A DNA stretch of 5,032 nt from Lachnospiraceae bacterium. Lineage in GTDB: Bacteria > Bacillota > Clostridia > Lachnospirales > Lachnospiraceae. Position numbers and translations under genes: made by a program. The stretch is from the NCBI GenBank assembly GCA_021204285.1, contig JAJPZP010000176.1, positions 1 to 5,032 on the forward strand. The letters run 5' to 3'. The notes beneath the pieces were generated by a model. That model was not told the DNA's origin and searched no databases. It saw nothing but the letters and a program-made list of their open reading frames with translations. Of this stretch, positions 1 to 4,629 are shown in pieces; position 1 is the first letter of the stretch; the number at the start of each line of letters is the position of its first letter.

Positions 1-309
1 ATCATCGAGTCTGTGAAGAAGACCGGGAAGGTCGTCCTGGCCTCCGACGCCTGCGCGAGAGGAACCTTCCTCAACGACGTCGCGAAGAACATCACCGAGC
101 TGGCATTCGATTACCTGGATGCTCCGCCTGTGGTCGTCGGCGCGATGAACGGCATCACCCCGCCCTTCGAGAATGATCATTACTTCTTCCCGCAGAAGGA
201 GTGGATCCTCGACTCGATCAACGAGAAGATCATGCCGCTTCCGGGCTATGAGCCTGCGACGAACGTGAAGCCGGACGAGCAGATGAGAAGGCTGAAGCTG
301 GGAGTCTAA
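1..309 (+). CDS. Alpha-ketoacid dehydrogenase E1 component, beta subunit, C-terminal part (5' end outside window)
   Basis: The reading frame is open from base 1 (I-I-E-S-V-K-K-T-G) and stops with TAA at 307-309, leaving 102 residues of a protein whose relatives are about 325-350 long. The segment matches the transketolase C-terminal (thiamine-diphosphate E1 beta) domain: the strand [12 protein letters not shown], then A-F-D-Y-L-D-A-P, a proline-rich turn I-T-P-P-F-E, and Y-F-F-P-Q-K-E-W-I near the end. In this family (pyruvate, acetoin and branched-chain 2-oxoacid dehydrogenases) E1 alpha and beta decarboxylate a 2-oxoacid or cleave acetoin, and pass the acyl group to lipoyl-E2 in the cytoplasm. 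The lipoate ligase next door fits that pathway. The substrate cannot be decided from this fragment. The GTG at 13-15 is an internal valine, not a start. Confidence 0.85.
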   Translation: MIESVKKTGKVVLASDACARGTFLNDVAKNITELAFDYLDAPPVVVGAMNGITPPFENDHYFFPQKEWILDSINEKIMPLPGYEPATNVKPDEQMRRLKLGV

Positions 310-331
310 GCAAAAGAAACTGTGAAACATG

Positions 332-366
332 CGGGGTCGGAATGCTTTTGTTCCGACCCCGTTTTT
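332..366 (+). terminator. Intrinsic terminator after the E1 beta gene
   Basis: A perfect 11-bp GC-rich stem (332-342 pairing with 351-361, CGGGGTCGGAA with TTCCGACCCCG) encloses an 8-base loop and runs straight into TTTTT at 362-366. It starts 22 bases after the E1 beta stop and ends 25 bases before the lplA start. It should end most dehydrogenase transcripts, so lplA would depend on read-through or on a promoter of its own, and none is evident in the short gap. Confidence 0.93.
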
Positions 367-391
367 ACTTAAAAGGAAGGGAAGAAACGAA

Positions 392-1381
392 ATGGCAAAC
401 GCTTTTCTGGAAACACGTACCTGGAATCCCTGGTGGAACCTTGCGGTGGAAAAATATCTGTCGGAGCAGATCAGGGAGGGCGATGTGTGGCTTTACCTCT
501 GGCAGAACGATCATACCGTCGTGATCGGCCGCAACCAGAATGCGCTGCGGGAGTGCCGCGCGAAGCTGCTGGAGGAGGACGGTGGATATCTTGCAAGACG
601 CACGACCGGCGGCGGTGCGGTCTACCATGATCTCGGAAATCTCTGTTTTACTTTTCTCGCCTCTCCGGAAGTCTACGATCTTACGCGACAGATGAGTGTG
701 ATCCAGCGCGCCTGCCGAAGCTTCGGCATTGAGACACAGCTTTCCGGAAGAAATGATGTGATCACGGAGGAGGGGTTCAAATTCTCCGGGAATGCCTTCT
801 CGAAGACGCGGCAGTGCCGGATTCAGCATGGAACGCTGATGATCGACGTTGACGTCACGCAGCTCGGGAAATATCTGACGCCGTCCCAGGAAAAGCTGCA
901 GTCTAAGGGAGTGAAATCCGTTCGTTCCCGCGTCTGCAATCTGAAGGAACGGAATGCGGATGTCACGACCGATGCGATGCGCGCGGCGCTGAAGGAGAGC
1001 TTCCGGGAGATTTATGGTGACTTTACAGAACTTGACGCCGCCGCGCTCGACTGTCCGGAAGTGCGGAACACCTATGAGCTCTATTCCTCCTGGGACTGGC
1101 GCTATGGCAAATCGCCCGCCTGTGAGACGAGTTACCGGAAGCGCTTTGACTGGGGTGAGATCGAGATTTCCATGAAGCTTCAGAATCTGCGCGTCAGCGA
1201 GGCGACCGTCTATTCCGATATGCTGGACGTTGAATTTCCGGAAATGCTCAGACAGCTCCTTATCGGAAAACGCTACGATCTGTCCGACGTGGAAGTTGAA
1301 AAAGGGCTTCCCGGCTGCCCCGAAGAGCAGCGGCGGAAAGCCCGTGAAATCGTAGACTGGCTGGCAGCCGTACAGGATTAA
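392..1381 (+). CDS. lplA: Lipoate-protein ligase A
   Basis: This 329-residue protein is close to the usual size of LplA (about 330-340). It activates free lipoate with ATP and transfers it to the lysine of lipoyl domains (E2 subunits, GcvH) in the cytoplasm. Visible family marks are [12 protein letters not shown] at 69-80 (lipoate/nucleotide-binding loop), G-R-N-D at 119-122, K-F-S-G-N-A with the expected binding lysine at 130, H-G-T-L-M at 146-150, and K-S-V-R-S-R-V at 175-181. A C-terminal accessory domain (about 245-329, with K-R-F-D-W-G) indicates the full bacterial LplA type rather than a short octanoyltransferase. The ATG at 392 is chosen because GGAAGGGAAG precedes it by about 7 bases and the family N-terminus starts here. 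An in-frame ATG at 329 would lie in the terminator and lacks a ribosome binding site. Its position behind a 2-oxoacid dehydrogenase gene supports the role. Its stop overlaps that of the convergent ATPase gene. Confidence 0.95.
   Translation: MANAFLETRTWNPWWNLAVEKYLSEQIREGDVWLYLWQNDHTVVIGRNQNALRECRAKLLEEDGGYLARRTTGGGAVYHDLGNLCFTFLASPEVYDLTRQMSVIQRACRSFGIETQLSGRNDVITEEGFKFSGNAFSKTRQCRIQHGTLMIDVDVTQLGKYLTPSQEKLQSKGVKSVRSRVCNLKERNADVTTDAMRAALKESFREIYGDFTELDAAALDCPEVRNTYELYSSWDWRYGKSPACETSYRKRFDWGEIEISMKLQNLRVSEATVYSDMLDVEFPEMLRQLLIGKRYDLSDVEVEKGLPGCPEEQRRKAREIVDWLAAVQD
1299..1320 (-). terminator. Weak terminator-like hairpin for the ABC operon, inside lplA
   Basis: Read on the minus strand, GGGC (1320-1317), a 9-base loop and GCCC (1307-1304) are followed by TTTTT (1303-1299). 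It lies 57 bases beyond the ATPase stop, within lplA codons for E-K-G-L-P-G-C-P. The four-base stem is short, so this is only a candidate. No better terminator was seen just downstream of the minus-strand operon. Confidence 0.25.
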
Positions 1382-2124
1382 ACCTTATTTTCCCGGAAGC
1401 GGGAGAGAAATTCCCTGGTTTCCGGCTTCTGCGGATTTCCGAAGATCTCCTGCGGCGTGCCCTGTTCGCAGATCACACCGCCGTTCATGTAGACGACCTG
1501 GCTGCTCACATCGCGCGCGAAGGCCATCTCGTGTGTGACGACCAGCATCGTCATTCCATCCTGTGCGAGGGACTGCATGACGTTCAGCACCTCGCCGACC
1601 ATCTCCGGGTCAAGTGCGGAGGTCGGCTCATCGAAGAGCAGTACCTCGGGCCCCATTGCCAGCGCGCGGGCAATTGCGACACGCTGCTTCTGGCCGCCGG
1701 AGATCTGACGCGGTCTGGCGTTGATATAGGGCGCCATGCCGACGCGGTCGAGATAGGACAGCGCGTTTTCGCGCGCTTCCTCCTTCTTTTTTTTCAGAAC
1801 CTTCACCTGTCCCACAATGCAGTTTTCCAGAACTGTCATATTGTTAAAGAGGTTGAAAGACTGAAAGACCATGCCTACATGGGAACGGTACTCCGAGGCG
1901 TTGACGCCGCGTCCGTTGACCAGACGGTCGTGGTAGCGGATCTCGCCGCCGGTCGGCGTCTCCAGCAGGTTGATGCAGCGCAGCAGTGTAGATTTGCCGG
2001 AGCCGGAAGCGCCGATGATGGAGGTCACATCCCCCTTCTCCACGGTAAAATCGATGTCCCGCAGAACGGTGTTGGAACCGAAGGACTTTGACAGATGACT
2101 GACCTGTAATATCATTTCGCCCAT
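1378..2124 (-). CDS. Amino acid ABC transporter ATP-binding protein (GlnQ/HisP type)
   Basis: This 248-residue protein is the usual length for polar amino acid uptake ATPases, which hydrolyse ATP at the inner face of the membrane to drive the partner permease. All ABC motifs are intact: Walker [10 protein letters not shown] at 38-46, Q-loop glutamine 88 in F-Q-S-F-N-L-F, signature S-G-G-Q-K-Q-R at 142-148, Walker B V-L-L-F-D-E at 161-166 with catalytic glutamate 166, S-A-L-D at 169-172, and switch histidine 198 in V-T-H-E-M. The ATG at 2124 is chosen because AAGGAGGAGGAG lies directly upstream. An in-frame ATG at 2163 lies within the permease gene, and one at 2115 is too far from the site. 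The start follows the permease stop after one base (TAAgATG), which suggests translational coupling. The specificity call (lysine) comes from the riboswitch upstream of the operon, not from this protein. An A8 run encodes part of K111-K114. Confidence 0.95.
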   Translation of the reverse strand: MGEMILQVSHLSKSFGSNTVLRDIDFTVEKGDVTSIIGASGSGKSTLLRCINLLETPTGGEIRYHDRLVNGRGVNASEYRSHVGMVFQSFNLFNNMTVLENCIVGQVKVLKKKKEEARENALSYLDRVGMAPYINARPRQISGGQKQRVAIARALAMGPEVLLFDEPTSALDPEMVGEVLNVMQSLAQDGMTMLVVTHEMAFARDVSSQVVYMNGGVICEQGTPQEIFGNPQKPETREFLSRFRENKV

Positions 2125-2125
2125 C

Positions 2126-2962
2126 TTACTCCTCCTCCTTATACTCGCGGCTGCGTTCGTCAAAGGGCGTCCCCTTGTCCGGATGTTTGTAGGTGCCGGC
2201 CGGCATGGTCAGCATGTCCGCTTCCGCCAGCTCATAGCTGCTGTCGCCGTCCAGCCGTTTCTCCACGTAGCGGAGCAGGAAGGACGCGATGAGTGTCATC
2301 GTCAGGTATCCGGCCATCTCTACCGTCGCGGACGGAAAATAGAGATAGGTCGCGCCGACCGCCGCCCGATGAGCGGCGAAGAAATCCGGAAATCCGATGA
2401 TGAACATGACCGAGGTGTCCTTCACATTGATGATAAAGTTGTTGCCGATCTGCGGCATGATATTGCGCAGCGCCTGCGGCAGAATGACACTCGTCATCGT
2501 CTGCACATGGTTCATGCCGATGGCCTTCGCGCCCTCGGTCTGTCCCGGATCAATGGAAATGATGCCGCCGCGCACCGACTCCGCCATGTAGGCGCCCGTG
2601 TTGATGGACACAACAAAGATCGCCGCCGCCCAGACGCTTCCCCACTTTACCGTGTTGTTGGTAAAATAGGGCAGTCCGTAGTAGAGAAAGACCGCCTGCA
2701 GCACCATGGGAGTGCCACGAAAGACCTCTACATAGACGCGCACAATGACGCGAATCAGGCAGAGGAAAAAGCGTTTGAAAGGCGGATCGTTCTTCTCATG
2801 TGGAATGGTGTTGAGCACGCCGCAGACAAAGCCGATCAGGCAGCCGATCACCGTGCCGATCAGCGCGAGGATCAGGGTGTTGCGGATACCGCCAAGGTAT
2901 CCGCTGCTGTAGTTAGTCCAGAGCTTTCCGATATCCGCGGAAAGCTGTACAAATTTGTTCAT
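2126..2962 (-). CDS. Amino acid ABC transporter permease (HisM/GlnP family)
   Basis: This 278-residue inner-membrane protein is a little longer than the typical 215-250. It forms the transport channel, probably as a homodimer because the operon encodes only one permease. The family start [11 protein letters not shown] is at 24-34. [11 protein letters not shown] at 76-86 is the usual motif of these permeases, and the ATPase-docking EAA loop runs about 140-170 ([11 protein letters not shown] then L-P-Q-A-L-R). Hydrophobic segments lie at about 27-50, 63-80, 85-100, 108-125, 180-192 and 213-232. Residues about 235-278 form a hydrophilic tail that ends K-E-E-E and encodes the next gene's ribosome binding site. 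AAGAAGGGAT about 8 bases upstream supports the ATG at 2962. It lies 49 bases after the binding-protein gene, with a hairpin between them. Substrate (lysine) is inferred from the riboswitch. Confidence 0.93.
   Translation of the reverse strand: MNKFVQLSADIGKLWTNYSSGYLGGIRNTLILALIGTVIGCLIGFVCGVLNTIPHEKNDPPFKRFFLCLIRVIVRVYVEVFRGTPMVLQAVFLYYGLPYFTNNTVKWGSVWAAAIFVVSINTGAYMAESVRGGIISIDPGQTEGAKAIGMNHVQTMTSVILPQALRNIMPQIGNNFIINVKDTSVMFIIGFPDFFAAHRAAVGATYLYFPSATVEMAGYLTMTLIASFLLRYVEKRLDGDSSYELAEADMLTMPAGTYKHPDKGTPFDERSREYKEEE
2130..2140 (-). promoter_or_regulatory. Ribosome binding site of the ATPase gene, embedded in the permease C-terminus
   Basis: On the minus strand AAGGAGGAGGA precedes the ATG at 2124. 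The same bases are part of the permease codons AAG GAG GAG GAG (K-E-E-E), followed by TAA. This site settles the ATPase start and ties its translation to arrival of ribosomes at the end of the permease gene. Confidence 0.85.
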
Positions 2963-2984
2963 GGATGTACATCCCTTCTTAATT

Positions 2985-3008
2985 GCATTCGGCAGAGCCG
3001 AACCATGC
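2985..3008 (-). other. Intercistronic hairpin between binding-protein and permease genes
   Basis: TTCGGC (minus strand 3002-2997) and GCCGAA (2993-2988) form a perfect 6-bp stem with a three-base loop. The stem is extended by GCA/TGC across a three-base bulge. There is no T-run after it, so it is not a normal terminator. By analogy with other binding-protein-first operons, it may protect the 3' end of the binding-protein mRNA and allow it to be made in excess of the permease. That role is inference. Confidence 0.5.
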
Positions 3009-3011
3009 AGG

Positions 3012-3950
3012 TTACTCGCTCATCGGCTGGACCGCGATCGCCTCATCCATCAGCTCGTTGAAATCGTCGACGGTCATCGTGGAAAGCACGCTGTCGATGG
3101 CTTCCTTCAGCACAGTGTTGCCTTTCATGAGGGAAATGCCGATGTTGATCTCGCCCTCGTCGACGTCAAAGTCGTCGTCTGTGCCGCTGAAATCCAGAAT
3201 GGTCATATCCGGATAGGCGGCTACTGCGCCCATAGCGGTCGGCATGTCGGTGCAGATGAAGTCGACGGTGTCGGTCTCCAGCGCCATCAGCATGGCCGGA
3301 GCGGTCTCAGAAGCGGTCTGGATCTCGGCACCCTCGATCTGCGGCAGGCAGCTGTCATACCAGATCGTTGCGATCTGTGCGGTGCAGGTACCGCCCGCGA
3401 GATCGGAGATGCCCTGCGCGTCCGCAAACTCGCTGTCAGCCTTCGTCACGCAGACGATGGAAGCGTAGAAATAGGGGCCTGCGAAATCGACCTGCTCCAT
3501 GCGCTCCTCTGTCATGGACTGGCCGGCGATGACCGCGTCGATCGTGCCGGTCTGTACCGCCGGCACGAGGGAATCCCAGTCGGACTGGACGACCTCAAGC
3601 TCCCAGCCGTTTGCCTCGCAGATCAGCTTGCCGATCATGACGTCGTAGCCGTTCGCGTACTGTCCGGGAACGTTCGAGATCTCCACCGCGCCGTTGGAAT
3701 CGTCGCTCTGCGTCCAGTTGTAGGGAGCATAGGCGCACTCCATCGCGATCGTCAGGACGCCGTCCTCCACGCCGGAAGCGACTTCTGAGGTCTCGACATC
3801 TTCGCTGGCTTCAGTATCTTCAGCTTCTTCCGTGTCTTCTGTGCTTTCCTCCGCACTCGTGGTCTCCGTGGCAGTGCTGCCGGAGCTTCCGCAGGCGGCA
3901 AGAGAGCAGGTCATGGCCATTGCCAGCAGGATTACTACATACTTTTTCAT
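3012..3950 (-). CDS. Amino acid ABC transporter substrate-binding lipoprotein (probable lysine-binding)
   Basis: This 312-residue extracytoplasmic receptor captures an amino acid and delivers it to the permease. Residues 1-20 form a lipoprotein signal peptide: K2-K3, a hydrophobic core, and lipobox L-A-A-C with lipidated C20. Residues about 21-62 are a low-complexity S/T/E/D-rich tether. From about 64 the SBP_bac_3 fold begins with L-T-I-A-M-E-C-A-Y-A-P-Y. Aligned by eye to HisJ/LAO, E71 falls at the acidic side-chain-contacting position and Y74 at the conserved tyrosine. S145-M-T-E-E-R150 supplies the carboxylate-binding arginine, and D235 in C-T-D-M-P is the amino-group-binding aspartate. 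These fit an L-amino acid ligand but do not alone prove lysine; the upstream lysine riboswitch does most of that work. The ATG at 3950 is preceded by AAAGGAGG with an 8-base gap. It is the first gene of a three-gene operon. Confidence 0.93.
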   Translation of the reverse strand: MKKYVVILLAMAMTCSLAACGSSGSTATETTSAEESTEDTEEAEDTEASEDVETSEVASGVEDGVLTIAMECAYAPYNWTQSDDSNGAVEISNVPGQYANGYDVMIGKLICEANGWELEVVQSDWDSLVPAVQTGTIDAVIAGQSMTEERMEQVDFAGPYFYASIVCVTKADSEFADAQGISDLAGGTCTAQIATIWYDSCLPQIEGAEIQTASETAPAMLMALETDTVDFICTDMPTAMGAVAAYPDMTILDFSGTDDDFDVDEGEINIGISLMKGNTVLKEAIDSVLSTMTVDDFNELMDEAIAVQPMSE

Positions 3951-3958
3951 AACAGGTT

Positions 3959-3966
3959 CCTCCTTT
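3959..3966 (-). promoter_or_regulatory. Strong ribosome binding site of the substrate-binding protein gene
   Basis: AAAGGAGG on the minus strand lies 8 bases before the ATG at 3950, a near-perfect Shine-Dalgarno sequence. It sits 21 bases beyond the edge of the inverted-repeat element in the leader and well beyond the riboswitch terminator. Control is therefore more likely at transcription termination than at ribosome access. Confidence 0.9.
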
Positions 3967-3987
3967 GGGTGAATAAATTAGATAGGA

Positions 3988-4151
3988 TATAAAAGTCGAT
4001 TGCTCCGCGCTTTCAGCACTCCCGCAATCGCCGCCTGCATTCGCAATCCGCGCAATCGCGCTACTTGCTCATACAGGCTAGCTCGTCCGATGTCTATGTG
4101 GCCTTGCATGCGAGCATGCAGTCCGCATAGTCGTTGTCCGAGACTTTTATA
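3988..4151. mobile_element. MITE-like non-coding element with 10-bp terminal inverted repeats
   Basis: The 164-bp segment begins with TATAAAAGTC (3988-3997) and ends with its exact reverse complement GACTTTTATA (4142-4151). Inside are a long imperfect palindrome (4082-4142), a second hairpin in which 3997-4003 pairs with 4024-4030, and three direct copies of CGCAATC (4023, 4042, 4051). It lies exactly between the riboswitch terminator tail and the ribosome binding region of the lysine transporter operon. Removing it would leave an ordinary short leader of about 40 bases. The ends allow a TA target duplication (TA-TAAAAGTC...GACTTTTA-TA), but the TA is also part of the palindrome. No credible protein is encoded. 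It could instead be a structured RNA that belongs to the leader. No second copy exists in this window, so mobility is inferred. Confidence 0.55.
4082..4142. repeat. Long imperfect palindrome inside the element
   Basis: Nested inverted repeats share one centre at 4112-4113: TGCATGC (4105-4111) with GCATGCA (4114-4120), CTATG (4094-4098) with CATAG (4126-4130), CGA (4088-4090) with TCG (4131-4133), and CTCG (4082-4085) with CGAG (4139-4142). As RNA it would form a stem of roughly 60 nucleotides with small internal loops and a four-base apical loop. There is no adjacent T-run, so it is not a terminator. Confidence 0.75.
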
Positions 4152-4152
4152 G

Positions 4153-4185
4153 TAAATAAATAAGAACCGCTTTGTCAGGCGGTTC
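4153..4185 (-). terminator. Riboswitch expression-platform terminator
   Basis: On the minus strand GAACCGC (4185-4179), an 8-base loop, and GCGGTTC (4170-4164) form a perfect 7-bp stem followed by TTATTTATTTA (4163-4153). It starts 29 bases after the 3' strand of the aptamer P1 stem and lies upstream of the operon. That is where a lysine riboswitch of the termination type places its off-structure. Lysine binding would favour this hairpin and stop transcription before the importer genes. Confidence 0.85.
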
Positions 4186-4207
4186 ATCGAAAATACAGAA
4201 GTATATT

Positions 4208-4382
4208 CTCTCAGATAGCGCTCCACAAAGAAATCTGTGACAGTTCGGTCAGATCTTATCTGCCGCCCCAGCGTCGGAGAAACAGGCACCTCCCGGACGC
4301 TTCGGCGGTCTCCCCTTTCCCGTTCCGCGGCTGCCTGGCCTTGCGGAAACGGTACTTATGAACACCGCACCTCTATCGAAAG
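4208..4382 (-). ncRNA. Lysine riboswitch aptamer (L-box)
   Basis: The five-stem junction can be drawn on the minus strand. P1: CTTTC-GATAG (4382-4373) with CTATC-T-GAGAG (4218-4208). P2: CCGTTTCCGC (4352-4343) with GCGGAACGG (4328-4320). P3: AGCGTC and GGAG (4301-4290) with CTCC and GACGCT (4279-4270). P4: CGGCAGAT (4265-4258) with ATCTG-A-CCG (4254-4246). P5: CACAGA (4239-4234) with TTTGTG (4229-4224). Loop L2 carries CAGGCA (4337-4332) and L3 carries TGCCTG (4288-4283), an exact six-base kissing pair. Conserved family strings are present: AGAGGTGC (4374-4367), AGTA (4356-4353), GGAAAGGGGA (4320-4311), GCCGAAG (4306-4300) and ACTGTCAC (4244-4237). The family binds L-lysine and represses lysine biosynthesis or uptake genes. 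Here, with the terminator that follows, it should switch off the three-gene importer when lysine is plentiful. Confidence 0.95.
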
Positions 4383-4400
4383 CGATTCAATTTTGAAGGT

Positions 4401-4429
4401 ATCTTACTACTTTGTGGGTGAGATGTCAA
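4401..4429 (-). promoter_or_regulatory. Sigma-A-type promoter of the riboswitch and importer operon
   Basis: On the minus strand a perfect -35 TTGACA (4429-4424) is separated by exactly 17 bases from TAAGAT (4406-4401), a 4/6 match to the -10 consensus. Transcription would start near 4394, about 12 bases before the outer P1 pairs, as expected for a riboswitch leader. The leader to the first start codon would be about 440 nucleotides. An inverted repeat, GATGT-CA-ACATC (4422-4433), covers the -35 box. Confidence 0.8.
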
Positions 4430-4440
4430 CATCATCTGAT

Positions 4441-4494
4441 AAATTAAGAATACTTTCGCTACAAAGTTACCGCAAATTACGGAAATTAAGGATA
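4441..4494 (+). repeat. 12-bp near-identical direct repeat in the divergent intergenic region
   Basis: AAATTAAGAATA (4441-4452) recurs as AAATTAAGGATA (4483-4494) with one mismatch; the start points are 42 bp apart, about four helical turns. The pair lies in the AT-rich gap between the minus-strand riboswitch promoter and the plus-strand regulator gene. It could be an operator pair, or chance in AT-rich DNA. Apart from this pair and the two promoters, the divergent gap from 4383 to 4629 holds nothing else I can support. Confidence 0.3.
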
Positions 4495-4516
4495 GTTTTT
4501 TGCGTAAATGAGAACC

Positions 4517-4545
4517 TTAAAAGAGATGTTAGATTCTGCTATATT
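4517..4545 (+). promoter_or_regulatory. Probable promoter of the AraC-type regulator gene
   Basis: TTAAAA (4517-4522), a 17-base spacer and TATATT (4540-4545) with an upstream TG (4537-4538) read as an extended -10 promoter with a weak -35. The start would fall near 4551, giving a leader of about 78 bases to the ATG at 4630. The AT-rich setting makes chance matches fairly likely. Confidence 0.5.
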
Positions 4546-4629
4546 AATGTGTGGACATTTATGCCAGGAGACATTAAAATAGTAAACTGATTGACAGTCT
4601 CATGGAACGACTTTTGGAGGTGTGACATC

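Noticed and set aside
329..391. Extending lplA upstream to the ATG at 329
   Set aside because: The extension would translate through the terminator hairpin, lacks a ribosome binding site and adds residues not expected in the family. The ATG at 392 has both a good site and the family N-terminus.
1531..3788. Several long plus-strand open frames opposite the importer genes
   Set aside because: Their translations are histidine-, arginine- and aspartate-rich without motifs, and they mirror intact, well-recognised genes on the other strand. They are shadows of GC-biased codons.
4023..4057. CRISPR-like short repeats
   Set aside because: The CGCAATC units are 7 bases long, irregularly spaced and without spacers; they belong to the inverted-repeat element.
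3978..4289. Open frame on the minus strand (103 codons from a GTG) across the leader
   Set aside because: It begins inside riboswitch stem-loop P3, has no ribosome binding site, and runs through the terminator and the inverted-repeat element. Those RNA and repeat structures explain the sequence better.
4164..4382. T-box (tRNA-sensing) leader instead of a riboswitch
   Set aside because: No T-box TGGNACCGCG-type sequence is present, whereas the complete lysine riboswitch core and kissing loops are.
4237..4590. Plus-strand open frame of 117 codons antisense to the riboswitch
   Set aside because: It lies on the complement of a structured RNA and across both promoters, with no recognisable protein features.
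4591..4596. TTGACA just upstream of the regulator gene as a -35 box
   Set aside because: At 16-18 bases downstream the sequence is TTTGGAGG, the ribosome binding region, with no -10-like hexamer.
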